From Lichenostomus cassidix (taxonomy: Eukaryota; Chordata; Aves; Passeriformes; Meliphagidae): a stretch of 64,000 nt of DNA. Made by a program: the position numbers and the translations under genes. Location: contig CM039182.1 of the NCBI GenBank assembly GCA_008360975.2, forward strand, positions 59,718,491-59,782,490, in the 5' to 3' direction. Of this stretch, positions 1 through 14,060 are shown in pieces. Position 1 is the stretch's first letter. Each line of letters opens with the position of its first letter. The notes beneath the pieces are model-generated. The model made no database searches. It was not told where the DNA came from and worked only from the letters and a program-made list of their open reading frames with translations.

Positions 1-3000
1 CTCGTGTGCAGAAAAAAACTGCAGAATGAACATCTGGCAAATTCCTGAGTCTGAGTCAATTTGCCTTAAAGCCTGCACTAAAAAGAAGTCCTTTTGACTC
101 AGAAAAGGTGATTTACTGATATATTTTACTGATATATTGTAGCAAACATATCCTGGAAATAAGCAGAAACCTCCCAATTTAATTATTATAATTATATTAA
201 AAATACTGCAAATTATTGAGATGAAAATAAATACTAACATTTTTACTAAAATAATATGAGCTATTTGATTATATTATCCTCTAAACACTGTGAGCTGGTA
301 GCTGAGATACAGGGAGAGGCTTGAAATATAGCCACCAGTTTGAGTGCAATGGTCTTGTTCTCAGATAAGCCAAGAAAGCATAGCAAATTTGAAACTAAAA
401 CCAGATAACTTCCTATATGCGTGGGGAAGATGTTCTAATCTCCTAACAATTAACAGTCTTATCAAAAGCATGAAATTGTGACATTCTCTACAGGCAAATT
501 TCACTGCACATTACTGTGTTCTGTTAAGGTTGCTGTGGGGTTTTTTTCTAAAGATACTAGTATAGACCCTACAGCAGGTACTCAGTATCTCATAGGAGAG
601 GATTTTATTTACAAAGGACATACTTGTTTACTACAGACACAAATACCTCAGCTCCATGTTCTCCTCACAAAGCTTGGCATTATGAGATCTTAATGGTGAC
701 CTTGATAATTAATTTGAAGCAGCTATGAGCACAGCCATGGTTAGTACCTATGTCCTTTCAGCTTTAGGCTAATACCTATCCCCTTTCATCCAACTTTTCC
801 AAATTCTGTAGTCAATTTACGCCTTAGCACATTGAGTAAGTCTCTCCCTCATGAAACAGCCCATCCTGTTTATACTACAAGAGATGAAAGTCAGATAACT
901 GTGCATTATTTTATCAAATTCTGCTAATATGGATACTGCCAGTACAACCACAGACAGAATTCAAACAATATTAAGGAAATAAACCCCACTTCTTCATATA
1001 TTTTTCTTCAGTTACCATATCAAAACTACCCACACCAGATTAAGTCTCTCTCTGACAGAGGAGTATTATGAACTACTATAATTCTTCATCTGTCTAGTTA
1101 TGGAAATGAATTACCTGTCCCTGTGGCTGAAGCAGAAACTTACAGAATTTTTCTGTGGTTTTTGAAAGGATGTATATGTTTGTAGTCTCTACAATGATGA
1201 GGTGAGAGATGTGAACCAGGTGCATTCATGCTACTCATAAATAAGCCACCCTATGACAATTCAGAAAAAGTATCTTAGAATCCAAGCAATACATCATTCT
1301 TAAATTGCTGTCCTGCAAGAGAAAAAGAGGGAAAACTCTTTGAACTCTCCCAACTACCCACTCTTGCCCCACACATCTCCCCTGAAACAGCCTGCTGAAA
1401 TTGGCTTCACACAGCTATTCACAACTGCCTTCCTCCACTGCAAGTAATGAAGCTGTACCTTACCAAAGCTTTTTGCATCGAGGAGTCACAAGATTTCCCA
1501 GCTCTTGCCTCATTCATATTTATTTCACAGATGTATACACACTCCCGGAGCATTTAATTCACTTGTTCTGTCTGGATGACTCAGACACACAAGAAGTAAA
1601 CTCCTACCTGTTATTGCCCATAGGAAAAGGCAGAGAATACCAGGTCCAAATGCCATGCTGCACCAGGAAGGCTGTTAGGACTGCTTTTCCAGCTGGTTGT
1701 GTGGAAATTACAGGTCTTAATGCTGTTTTTTTTTTTCTAATATTGTTTAGTGCCCTGCTGTGTCCACCAAGCACTGCAACAGAGAGCACAGGAAAAAATA
1801 GGTCAGATGTGAGCATTAATTAGAATGCCACAGTAAAAGACAATAGACAGGTGACATGCAGGCTTTATCATTACGTCCCAACTTCTTGATGGATGACAGA
1901 ATAGATCAGGCAAGCTGAAGATACAGAACAAATTACCCACCTGGAAATCTGTTTCCCTGGAGATACAGAAACATCCCAGAAATATTTGCACTCTTGGGCT
2001 CCAGTACCTCAAACTCCACAAATATTCTGCCTGCAGTTATCCAGACCCTGGTTTAGCTCCGTCTTTAAACTAGCAGGTACCTTTAACTGAGGAATCACAG
2101 ACAGCATTGTCCATGCTAAAATCCATGCAGTCAGCCCTTGAGGCAGCCTTCAAGCTACTGCTCCCAGCTATCCAAGCAACATAAGCAGACACTACTCCAG
2201 AATGTCTAGGCAGACATTCCTTGTCAGGACACTAAATTCTCCAAGTAAGGCATCCTAAGCAACAAATAGATATAAGGAATGAATCGCTCAAAAACATTAC
2301 TCATGCAAGATGCATGCAAAGAAAAAAAAATAGTTTAGCCAAACTCCCCCCACATAAAGGATTCTAAAAGGATACTTGACCAAAAAACACTTCTGTAAAT
2401 GAAAACACAGGTAGTGTTTTTTTCAGTGAACAGCCCTTCTTAAGGCAGAGTACCACATGCTCATTACATGACTTTAATATTTCAGCTGCCTATATCTACA
2501 CATGAGAGAAATGATGCTGCTAACTGGCTGCTCTTGGCAGGTTCCTTGCCACACATAATTTTATATGATGAAAGACTGTCTTGGTTTTTTCCCTTTCTAA
2601 AGGAAAAGTAAGTTTCTTAGACACACCAGGACTGACTGAGCTAGAGCTAGCAGCTCAGCAGCTGGACTTTTGCTCTCCAAGGGATCCTTCATAGATGGTG
2701 TGTCTGTAAAGCACACAAGCAACTGGACCCTGGTCTGCAACTTGCATTCCTGTGACTGACCACAGCTTTTCCAAAGAAAGTGTTGTATTTATCTTAAGAC
2801 AAAAAGGACCAAAGGCTGGACTTTGTTTTACACATTAGGTGTTATATCAACAGCTGAGTGGATCAACTGATGGTGTAAGTATTTCTACCAGTTAATTCTT
2901 TAAAGAGTATGACTGACTCCCTGAGCAAGCCAGACCATCATGAGCCAAGTGAAGAGGTGGCTTAACCTGATATAGAGTATAAAAATGGTACAACTAACAA

Positions 3001-4189
3001 AAACATTTCAAAGACAGCAATGGGCCTGAGCTAGCTTCAACTCACACATTCTATCCCAGGGACAGAGGATGCCCAGTGTTGTGATGCTGGGATTATACAG
3101 ACCAGTAATGAGAATAATACTAGTATTGAGACAGAACTGTATATTGCCATTGCTATATTTTGCCAAGTATAATGTATATTTGCATTGTGATTTCAGTATA
3201 CTTGGTCACTTCACTGAATTAGAAATCTCATGTCACAGTAAGTATCTCCAAATAATTAAATCTGATATTAAACACTGCACGTTTTACACATGAAATATCT
3301 AAATCACCGTGGTCAGATAATACTGGACTCTGACAATTTCTCCTCAAGCCTATGGTACAAGCACTAACTCTGCTTGGGACATGAGCAAAATGACTACAGA
3401 ACATGAGTAAAGCAAGGACTGTCCCAAATACAATAAGATAAGGCTTTGGGCAAGCTCCCCGTAAAGCCTCTCCCAGGAGAGACTATTACTAACTTTCCAA
3501 AAGCCTGATACTCGACTTCTGTGACCTTTGCTCTCTCCAACACAAACAAAAATCCAAAAATCCTGTTCCTAAGGCAGCTGCTTAGGGAAGAGTAAGCTGG
3601 TCTCCCAATCTATTCCTGTGCTGCACAATTAGAAAAATGATCTCTGATCACAAAAAAAAAAAAACAAAAAAAAAAAACCAAACACACAACATTATACTGC
3701 TCTTAGGATGACACTACTATTAGATGTTCTCTCAGGAAGCAATTCCTGACAGAATACACATAGCTGTGCTCCCCTGTAGCAAATTTAGTGAGGCTTGACC
3801 TTAGAAAGAGCAAAAGGTTGTCTGGATGCTTCCAGGTACTACTTCTATGATACAAAACTTGAAGCAACAGGGCCATTTTTTGCTGCCTTGCATTCCCTAA
3901 TAGCTCTTCTGTCCTTCCATCAACTACAAATTTACCTGGTTTTGTAGCAGACAAAAAGAACCAAAAGTTCTGGCTTTTCTTAAGTCAAATTCTTCTAAAT
4001 GTACCACTTATGCAGCCACTGAAAAGGCCCTGAGCAGTGTGAGGGGACAGGACCATTGTCCTCACCAGAAGTGAGCACTTGTGCATAAGAGGGAAACAGT
4101 CAGTCCTGAAGGTCTGACAACATGGAGTCTTGTCTTGAAATTGTTTAATTTCACACTGAAATGAACTACGGAGGTTAACACATCCATCC
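1..4189. other. AT-rich non-coding stretch, no gene recognised
   Basis: I see no exon-like reading frame, RNA gene or clear mobile element here. Open frames are short and lack family features. An A-rich tract sits at 3651-3677. The sequence could be intron or intergenic DNA; if the CpG island at 13.2-14.1 kb is the promoter of a leftward gene, this stretch would lie inside or beyond that gene. Confidence 0.6.
3651..3677. repeat. A-rich simple repeat
   Basis: Two adenine runs are broken by a single C. No target-site duplication or retrotransposon body was recognised next to it, so it is called only as low-complexity sequence. Confidence 0.8.
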
Positions 4190-4380
4190 ACAGAACGGTT
4201 GAGGTTGGAGGGGACTTCTGGAAATCAACTTGTCTACACCCAGCCCAACTGGGGCAGCGTGGAGCTGGCTCACAAGCTCCATGTCCAGACAGATCCAGTA
4301 TCTCCAAGGATGGAGACTCTACAACGTTCTTGGACAATCTGCCAGTATATCGTCACCCTCACCATGAGAAAGTCTATCTA
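4190..4380 (-). mobile_element. CR1-type LINE 3' fragment
   Basis: Read on the + strand, this shows the reverse complement of the conserved CR1 3' end: CAGAACGGTTGAGGTTGGAG, then GGGACTTCTGG, a segment about a target of 'ATGTCCAGACAG', 'ATCTCCAAGGATGGAGACTC', and 'GTCACCCTCAC'. These phrases are typical of bird CR1 tails. The copy is 5'-truncated and diverged. CR1 is the dominant LINE of birds and other reptiles, which supports the organism call. The ends are approximate. Confidence 0.85.
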
Positions 4381-7300
4381 TCCCAGCTCCCAGTTATGCA
4401 GACAGGGATGTCCAGCTGAAAAGAGATGATTTCTTAAGCCTTTCCAGCTGAATCCACCAGCATACACTTGCCCATGCACATTTATTCTAACACATTACTC
4501 AAAGTGATTATTTTCATTTGGTGTTTTAGTTCAGAACATTCAAACTAAACCAGAGATGTATAGAGCATACAATTTTATAGACTTCATCTTTCAACAGTTT
4601 TTGAAATGTTCCTGTGGCTTTTGAGAAAGAAAACAAAGGAGCATAAGTAAGCTATGTTCCTAATAAATACTTCCAGCTTATTAGAACAAACCTCAAACAC
4701 TTAATCTTTGAGGGGCAGAAGAGATATTATTATGGTGAAACCCTAATTTCACATACAGCCTTTTTCTTGTTTCTATGGAAATCCTTCTAGACTTGGAAAA
4801 GTTGCTAGCCACAAAAAAATGTGGCTTGCAGAAGAACTTATTACTGCAGCTCAAGGTTTCTGAGATATTGTGCATTTGCTGTAACCTTCACTCATTCCCA
4901 GAAACAGCCAAATGGACCAGATGCTTAAGAGAGACTTTTAGCCCTTAAGCCTAAGGAAAAATGCATCAGGCTTGGTATCAGAACATCACGAGGTCAGAAT
5001 TAACCACAACCAGAGGCAGAAAAATAATTTGTTTATTTTTTAGGCCTTTTTCCTTGGCAAGGCCAACTTTACAATCTCCCTGTCACTAAAAAGAGACAAG
5101 TAGCAGCTTCTATTTCCTATAGAAGGGGTCCCTGTGAAATCCACATGATTACTTCTAGCAACACTAAGAAAAACACTGAGAGATGGTGCAAATGATCCAG
5201 ACCTTTTCAGCATTACTTGTCCTGTGTTCAGAAACAAAAGTTCTTGAAGCAAACAGCTGTGGATTTGCTTTTTCTTTTTTTCTTTTTTTTTTTTTGGTAA
5301 GTTATATTAAGAAAATATGACTTAACAAAGCTGCAAAGTTCCAGACTTTGGACTACATGTACAATCTTCATTAAATCCTGATGGGACACACTATGTGAGG
5401 ATACAGTGAATGCACAAAAGCAGCACTGTGTCCTCCCATGCTTTTTTGTGGCTCCACATCTATTGATGTTTAATTTCCACATAATAAAAGAGCTCGCATT
5501 CACTGCAACACTAGCTTGTGCTTCCTGATGTTAGGATCAAGCTCAGACACAAAGCACACCCAGTCACAATTCAGCACACAGCTGATGAGAACAAAGCTGC
5601 CAGACACTGCATGCCTTCTGAAACTCCTAAAACAGTACACAGTGCTGCAGTGTGTGCATGCAATGCTCCTCTTATCTTCCCCATGATACTCTTCTGTTCC
5701 ACACAAGTGCAAGTTCCATCACACAAACACAAGACACATTAAAATTTAAGGTGGCCAGCCACGAGATTCCAGCAGTTAAAAATAACTAAGGCTACAAGAT
5801 TAATTTGCTAGCTGAATCTTTATCCTTCACATATAACACAAAGCCTGTTATTTTTATAACACCACAAGCAGACAGCATTGCTGGTAATTACTTTGGCATT
5901 TCTTGGCTCTTAAGAGTTCAAGTCTGATGTGCACTCTTAGCTAGAAGAGGGATGGAAGCCTTGAGAAGCAGGTACAGCCAAAACAGATATGTATTATACA
6001 TTTACTGCCTTACTCTGAAAACTATATTTTCTGTTCCAGCTGGCAGCTTTTGGCAGTGCTCTATCCAACAGGATAAGGGGGAATTCTGAACTGATCAATC
6101 TGTACAAATATTTTGACTTCACGATCTTTTAAACGCATGCAGTTGCTGATCAGGACCACAACATCCTTTCACTAACAACACATGAAATACAACAGAATTC
6201 CAAGGAAAACGAATTACTTTTATATTCCCCCTCTCCTCCACTCCAAATCTCACTCTGCATTTTGGTTCGCCTTAACTTTAATGCAGACTTAAGTGATTTT
6301 CTCCCTTAGAGAGAGAAAGGGGTCAGCCAAGCAGAACTATATTGCCACTTCCTACACATAATTAGGCCAGGGCATTAGCAGTAAGAACGTGTACAGACTG
6401 AATTACCTGTGTCTGGGAATACATTCAAATCCTACAGCTGCAAAGCTGCAAACAGAGCATAAGGCAGTATGCTGGTGCTCCACAAAAGGTGTAGCAGAAT
6501 CCCTGCACACCAACAAAATCAGAGACAGGGACAAATGGTATCATGAAGTCAGTCGGAGAGCACTACCAGGCAGCAGAAACTCCAGGACAGTGAGGGCCTT
6601 AAACACTGGGCCCAGCCACACTGGCATCAGTGGCAAAGGCAGGCAGGGGCTCCTTGCCTCCTTGCCCTTCTGGTCATTAGCACAGCCAAGGAACATGCCA
6701 AAAGAAATACTGAACGAGCAGCTGAAACTCAACCCACAGGTAAAGCAAAACCCCTATTTTTGAACTGACAGCATCTCTTTCATAAAGCTGAGTAAATGAA
6801 TACATTACCACACCTAATGAAGGTGTCTGCATACATAAACACAGACATACAGACACACGTTTGTCAACATTTCTATTAAACGTAATACAAGCCAATCCTT
6901 CAAGAAATCCACCTCTCATGAAGAATTCAAATCAGCTTTTTATCAGTTATGGTGCCTGCATTAATACCTGAGATAGTTACTTAACAGCTGAGCACTAACA
7001 TTACATAAATACTGCAAAAGGAAGGAAAATTAAACTTCATGCCAGTAGCACTTGTCCCTAGTAACACAGAGAAAACCCCAGGACATGTGCAGACACTAGG
7101 ACTTCTAACAATAACACGTGCTGTATGAACACACACCATCAAAACAGCCACAGGTTAGGCATCTAAATAAAGGGGATAATTTTCAAGCCCTTCAGCAGAT
7201 GCAGAAGATATTGCAGAGTCATCAATGCTTATGCCCTGTGCAAAGTCACCTTCCCCTCACACAATTTTCAAACAATAGGTACCTATAACTGAAAACATAA

Positions 7301-10300
7301 ACCATGACTACTGATGGAAAGTTATGGCAGCTGCAGGATATAGCTATAATTGCAAATGTCTCTCTGCTTCATTAAGAGGGTCTCCCACAGGTCTTAGAGA
7401 AGGCTGACATTAGATTGTCAACTCTATATCAATTTCCTCAGTCAAGTCCAGGGCACAAACAGCAAGTTAATGGTGATAAAACAACAAACTGAATAGCTGA
7501 ATATGCTCTGCCATGTTAAGGTAGATAGGATATGTGTTCCACTAGCTCCACTAGTATCCACACCTCTGACAACTGCTAAGTGACACCAAACAGCCAGATA
7601 AAGAGAGAAGAGCAGTGCTGCATGGAAAGAACATTTTTATTCTACAAGGTTTGAGTAGCCTTTATTACAATTGCCATGGAGAGAGCAAACAATAGTGGAA
7701 ATCCTAAATGTGAGTTAGCAGGGGTATATGGCATCAAGAGCTATTGACAAGGAGGGAAAGAATATTTTAAACCCACCAATAAATGGTGGAACTGCTCTGC
7801 TATGTTAAAAAATATAGTGTCAGGATTTACATGTTTCAGGATTGCCTCTACTTATTTTTCAACACAGACATTTGTGTAGCCCTAAGGTCAGCCAGCCCAG
7901 CAAGGACAAGAGGCTAATAAAAGTGAACCCTTAGGAGAACTTAGTAGCACAGAGTGAGATCACTAGACACCTGAGAGCCTTTCTCTCACCACTGACAGGC
8001 CAGACACATCAAAACATCTCCCTTCAGAAGGCAGTCAAACTATTGGACAACTCCTCTAAACCATCATACTCTGGTCTCCATTTGTTTTCCATTTTCGCAA
8101 GGACATAGCAGAGAAAACTGATAAGTGAGGCAATCTTTAAATATGTACTCCACAATGAAATTAAGTGAGACCTATAAAGGGAGAGCTTAAAGGAACAAGA
8201 TGGTATCTTGTGCCTTCCACACCACAGAGGCAAGAAAAAGCAATCTTGCATCATCCTTTGGATTTTCATCTAGCCTGTCATTAGCCTGCCACAAAGGGTA
8301 GTTCAGAATCTATCTATCTATCTACCTATCTACCTTCTAGTATTTAACTACTTTTTTCCAGCAGGAAAACAGATCACAGAAGAAAACTATCCAATGGATG
8401 TACATAACGTCAAAGTTTTGAGCTGTGGATGGAAAAAACAGAGATTTAGCAAACTGCCTGCAACAAAGACAGGTACAACAGTAGAGAGGGTGGTAGAAAC
8501 CTTCTTCAGTTTGCAGAACCCGAATTTGCTACTGCCCAACTGCTGACTGAAGGCCTATGTGACAAAATCATGTGGTTTCAATCGACTGGCTAGTTCCTTC
8601 AAGTGCCATTATGGCAGAAAGCAATTACATACAGCAAGCTGCACTGCACAGCAGGCTCCAGCTTGGTACTGAGGCATCCCTGTGCAGCAGAGGAACAATT
8701 TGCAAGTGCGGGTTGATGCTTCTGGAGAACTTGAGGAAATTATAAGGAGAGGTGGAAGAAAGATTCTCACATGGACAGTTTAATCTGGATCCCATAATTG
8801 TACAGAACACAAGAATGTATTCATTTTGCACTTGTTCAAGGGCAAAAATTACTACACTAAAACTACAAAAAGCTTTGCTATAGCATTGAGGTGAAACTAA
8901 GAGCAATTTTTTTCCACTTATATTCTATGTTCTAAAATTAAAAGGATTAATTGGTTCTAATTGATTCAAACTATTAAGTGATTTAAAACACCATTGTTGA
9001 ATTGCAGTGCTCTAGGATTTTGACAAATTTTCTCAAATTGCTATATCCTGAACTACAGTAATTATTGAAAGAGTCTCAGTTTTCAGTGGAAAAAAAAAAT
9101 CTCTCTCTACTAAAGCAAAACCGTACATTTAAAACCACAAGATTCATAGTTTTGACAGATGGGTCAAGACTTTAAATACTTTTTTTTTTTTTAAATGAAA
9201 AACTTCATGGGACAAAGTAATGACTCCATTTAAGTCAGTATTAGGATTGAGAAGATCTCCTTTGGGATAACTTGAACTGTTGCAATTGTACATACTGCTA
9301 TTTAGCATCTAATACTTTAAAAAAATTTAAAGATTAGTCCTCTTGTAACGTGATCTCTACCTAAACATCACAGCTAGTATTTGCAGACTGGAGACCGAGT
9401 TTGCACACATACTGTGCAGGAACCCCAGACACTGCTTGCAGAAGTGCTGAACACAGAGATGATCACAGTTCAAAGGAAATTGCAGACACTTGCTATCTTT
9501 GAAATGTAGAAGCTAGCCGCCACATAAAACATTAGGCTATCTCAAAAAAGCAAGTTTATAACCTCAGCCAAAGCAATACTAGCTACAGAACGAGGTGCAA
9601 AAGCTTTTATGTTATTGCCCAGTGCAATTTGAATTGCTGCACTTAAATTAATGAGTAGATTTTACTTCGTCACTGTAGCGTTAATAGTACTCACAATGCA
9701 AACATTGTGGAGGAAGACAATGTAAAATGACTACATTACGGTTTTACTGTAGATGTTCTCTAAACCCACTTCCCTTACATGAGATGAAAACTCTTTGGTT
9801 TATGGCCTTCAGGTGATAGATACTACCTTCATTAATGAACGACACACCATACAGTAGAAGAAACAACAGTCTGACACTTGTAGTCAAATGGATGCACTAG
9901 GATTTTAGGTAATATTTTGGTATCACACTATGGTGTTATAAAAACCACAGTGTTTATATGTGACACTATGTGTCACATATAGAAGTGCATCTAATTTATG
10001 AAAGCTTTCAAAGCTGCCACAGCTTGATTGGCAGAGACTAGATCAAGCAATATAAGTACTAATGGCAACAAAGTTAATTGACCATTTCTGAGATTAGAGT
10101 ATTGAACACCCAGCGACTGCCCAAGATACAATCACACACACTGCAGAGAAAAAAGCTTGCCTAAGGGGCATGGGTACAAGAGCAAATAGCTAGAAAAGCC
10201 CAAATCTTCCAAATGAAGTACATAAACACTCTCCCTTTGTGTCTTACAATTTTATCACCTTCAAGAAAAGATTTTTAATGCAGTTGGATGCTGCATACCC

Positions 10301-12101
10301 ATTTCCAGACATAGAGAAGTCTTTTCACCCACATGACCATGTCAAGTTTTCACGCCCACTGGCAGTCTGCTCTCCCGCAGAAAAAAATCTTGCCTGACAG
10401 ATTTTTTTTTTCACTTATGTACCCTTTAAACCATTCATTGATCTCAACCAGGGAAGAACAGATTACCAGAAGGTAATTAAGTTCTCATGACTTCTATAAA
10501 ATAAGCCAGGCCAGGGAAGACAAAGCTTCAATTTGAACATCTACAGACTCAAACCTCATAAAATATGTCATTTAGTTTCCATAACTGCAAACGGTAGCCC
10601 ATGCGTCATGCCATCAGTCCAGTCTGTGGAAAGAGGGAGCTACATGGCAAAAATGTGGAGGCACATAGAAACACAATGAAAAAATTCTTTTTTGACCTCA
10701 AAACACAACTTTACAGAAATCTTCATTAACTCTGCTGTTCAGAAAATCACTTGCTCGCAATCAACAGCTAAAGCACACGTGCACACACACTCCCCTAAGA
10801 TGCAAATTTCTAGAGCCCAATCTCAGATAACTGAGCACATTTTATTTCTCTAAAACCCATTTGTATTTCACTAGGAGGACTCCTTGCAACACGCAGAACA
10901 GTTAAACTGCAGAGAGGATAGATTTATCAAAGAAAATGCATTAGGACAGGAAACAACCTTTAAACTGCCCCTTTATAAAAGTTAACTATCTGAAAACTGG
11001 CATTAGACTAACCACATTCATATTATCTCCAACTGGACTGACTGAATTCCAATCTGCTCAGTACAAAGTCACATAATCCTGAAAAATACTCGGTGGTCAT
11101 ACCTTGGCAGCATTCAGGAAGTGATTAGATGCTTAAATGGAAAAGCAACTATATCTGCTGTTAAACTAGATTATAAATTTATACAGAAAGACACTTTGTG
11201 ACAGAAATTGAAAGCTAACTGCCTGACAGTAGGAAGGATTTCTCCCCATGGGTACAATACCCATTACAATATTTTTTGCTTTCTCCATGGTCTTGAAATT
11301 GGAGACTGCTGGATACACAGCATTTGTTCACAGCTCCACCTTTAATCACCAGTTTCCCATTAAGGATTTACATTTAGTACCACTATCAAAACTAGCAAAC
11401 ATAAACCCTTCCCACATGCTTCCTTAAAAGAAAGATCTGCAAGCAAAGTCCACACCACTGGTATATGCGGAAGCCCATAGCAAGACTTCTTCAACATCAC
11501 AGAAGGTACAGCTGGAAAAGGTCTGAACAACCCCATCTGAAACAGATACTGTATGTTTGCATATGGTTAGGAGAGAGAATAAACTGTTTCCAAAGAATTC
11601 CTAATGGAGATTTGACTAGCAGGTTCAGAAACCTGTCCATGGTGACTCCTCCATCCCCATGCCATTGCAATTAGCAGGCTGCTCAGACAACATCCAAAAC
11701 CAACACGGTGAGAGGTCAGCTCTACGCAAATCTGAGCCAAACTACAACATCTGCAGGTCATCAAAACATCTTCACTCCATGCAGCTCATTAGAATCCACA
11801 GAATTACAGCTTACTGATACACAGCTAGGGAAGATGGAACAGATTAATAGCTGCATGTGTTCCCTGTGGAACCTGAAGTTTCCAGAAGTGCTCCAGAAGT
11901 GCTCCCCCAGCCCTCCATCAGAGCATTCCCCAAAGCAAATGGTGGGGAAAATAGTAAACTGGACAAGCAATTCCAGAGCATAGCATCCTGCACAGACCAC
12001 CATGACCATAATTCCACTTACCTTAAATAATGTAGAATCCAGACTATACTGCATTCTCCACTGCCTTGTGCTTAGGGGAAAAGCATCAGCCTACAAACTT
12101 G

Positions 12102-12104
<3 letters not shown>
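4381..12104. other. AT-rich non-coding stretch, no gene recognised
   Basis: No gene is recognisable on either strand. The longest frames are about 90-125 codons and lack recognisable domains. A short (TATC)n run lies at 8309-8334. This could be intronic sequence of a gene starting at the CpG island, but no exon could be defended from sequence alone. Confidence 0.55.
8309..8334. repeat. Short (TATC)n microsatellite
   Basis: About six tetranucleotide units, with one interrupted by a C. It is a simple tandem repeat with no visible link to another feature. Confidence 0.8.

Positions 12105-12150
<46 letters not shown>
12105..12150. repeat. (AC)23 microsatellite
   Basis: An uninterrupted run of 23 AC units is followed by TCTCTCACAC. 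A perfect dinucleotide run of this length is likely to vary in length between individuals. The His/Thr-rich open frame across it is an artefact of the repeat. Confidence 0.95.
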
Positions 12151-12153
<3 letters not shown>

Positions 12154-13189
12154 CTCACACCTTACCTGCACCTCTCAGACCCACAACTGGACGTATAACA
12201 CGCTGAGCAGCTCACCTCCCATCGTCAAAGCTACCAAAATGAGTATAGACAGTATCACCTATAAACTCTGTATTATGCCAGGTTTATAAAGATTTAAATT
12301 TAGCTTAATGCAGTGCCTAACTGTGAAACATCAGCTGCAACAGTCAAATCTTGTCAAACACAAAGTGGACACTAGCATGAAACAAACATCTCTCATAGTT
12401 GTGTGGCTGAAGACATACAATATAGTACTACAAGGTATTGCAAAGGCAAAACAGGTAGAGAACCTACCCCAAAGAGCTTAATATATCAGCTCCACTATCT
12501 TGTTATGTAGTCAGTGTGAGGAACATGAGAGTGTTCCTACAATATACACAAATAGGGGGAATAGAGGTCAAAACAGTTTGCATTTCATTTTGTTCCCTCA
12601 ACTATCTGACTATCCTGCAATAGGTTCCTGAAGGGAGTCAGGGGAAGGATGGAACTGTTTCTGTACAGCAATCATAATGCAGATAATACCAAAACTGCAG
12701 TGATATAAAAATCACACATAGTACTTTTTCCTGTTTAAGCTCTGTTCTACTCAGAATGCAGTTATATTGCTCAGAATGCAATCTGACAAAGCATTTCACA
12801 TACTACACATTAGCACCATGCTCAGCAGACACATAAATACACGTCTGGGCTGTAACAAAGACACACTCTGACAGAAGATGGGAGAGCAGCTTGGCAAGAG
12901 TAATAGTCTTACATTCCGTGGATATATAATATCAATATATACACACACTACAGAGAACAACATAACGCTATGATTTCTGATCACAAATCAGACACAGGTC
13001 AATGCACATGCACACCTAGGAAACATCCCATCAAAACAGATCCTTCATACATAAATACTTGTTTTTCTACACACACATAAATACAAACATCTATCTGCAA
13101 ACTAAACACCAACAGACACACATATTCCCCCAAAGCAGCCCGCTGCTGTATCTCCCCACGCTCCCGGCCTAACAGGTCGCACAGGATAC
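12151..13189. other. Non-coding flank of the CpG island
   Basis: AT-rich sequence that becomes GC-rich after about 13130. I see no gene. If the island is a leftward promoter, this is the start of intron 1. Confidence 0.5.
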
Positions 13190-14060
13190 ACACTTTGCCA
13201 CACGCAGACGGGGGAGTCAAGGAGTGAAGGAGAACTCCCCGGAACACCGCGCGGCTCATCGCTCCCGCTGTCCCGCAGCCTTCCAGCCCGGCGATCCAGC
13301 CGTGCCACAGCGCTCCTTCCCCCGCGGGCGGCTGCCCAGCCCTCAGCTCGGGGAGCGCCTCACTCACAGCACCGGCTCCGTTTGCCACCCCTTCCCCACC
13401 CTCGCCCAGGCCGCGGCGGCGATCCCGTGTCGAGGCGATCCTACCTGGCGGCGGCGGAGGGCAGGAGCAGGCGCGGCCCTGCCGCCTCTCCCTCACTGCC
13501 TCCCTCGCTGCCTGCCGCGGGTGCCGGGCGCCGGGAGCCGGCGCGGGGCCGGAGCGGGCAGGGCGGGAGGTGCCGCCGCCTCCCCCTCGCCGCTGCTGAC
13601 TCAGGAGCAGGCGCCGTCCCTCCACGCCGCTCCGGGGGGCGGCCGCTGCGTTCCGCGCAGGATCGCTGCCCACAGACAGCCCCGGGCACGCTCGGCCCGC
13701 CGCGGCGGGAGCGGCCACACCTGTGGGCAGCGGCGGCCGCCCGGGGCACGGCGGACGGGTGGGAGGTGGCTCCCCTGGCGGGGAGGTGCGGTCGGTCCAG
13801 CTCCATCCCAGGAGGGAGTGGGGGGGATTCCCGCCGGTAGTAAGGTGTGGAGGGGGCGCGTCTCCATCTTGAGGAGGGGGAGAGCGGGAGGCGCAGCCCC
13901 TGGGCACGGTGGCCCCACTGCCGCTGCTGTGCTCCCCGCGCTCGGCGGGACCCGGCTGCGGTGGGGCCGCGGTGTCTTCCACGGTGTTGCACCGAGAGGG
14001 TTTCACTGTTCCAGAGACCAGACCTGGAGATAGAGCAGCACGAGGTGTCCCGCACCTTCA
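13190..14060. promoter_or_regulatory. CpG island, likely promoter with untranslated first exon
   Basis: A block of roughly 870 bp is very GC-rich and dense in CpG, standing out sharply from AT-rich flanks on both sides. Such islands usually mark promoters of vertebrate genes. On the minus strand a good splice-donor sequence (CAG|GTAGGA) lies at about 13445/13444, at the end of a CpG-rich stretch. This would suit an untranslated first exon of a gene running leftward. The long open frames here (up to 335 codons on the minus strand, 269 on the plus) are proline/arginine/glycine-rich and overlap on several frames, as expected from GC-rich DNA, so I do not call them coding. The direction of transcription is inference. 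Confidence 0.7.

Noticed and set aside
11478..11560. CR1-like fragment near CACAGAAGGTACAGCTGG
   Set aside because: Only a few bases resemble the CR1 end and the following sequence does not continue the match.
12002..12289. 95-codon frame with a Thr-His repeat
   Set aside because: Produced by the (AC)23 microsatellite.
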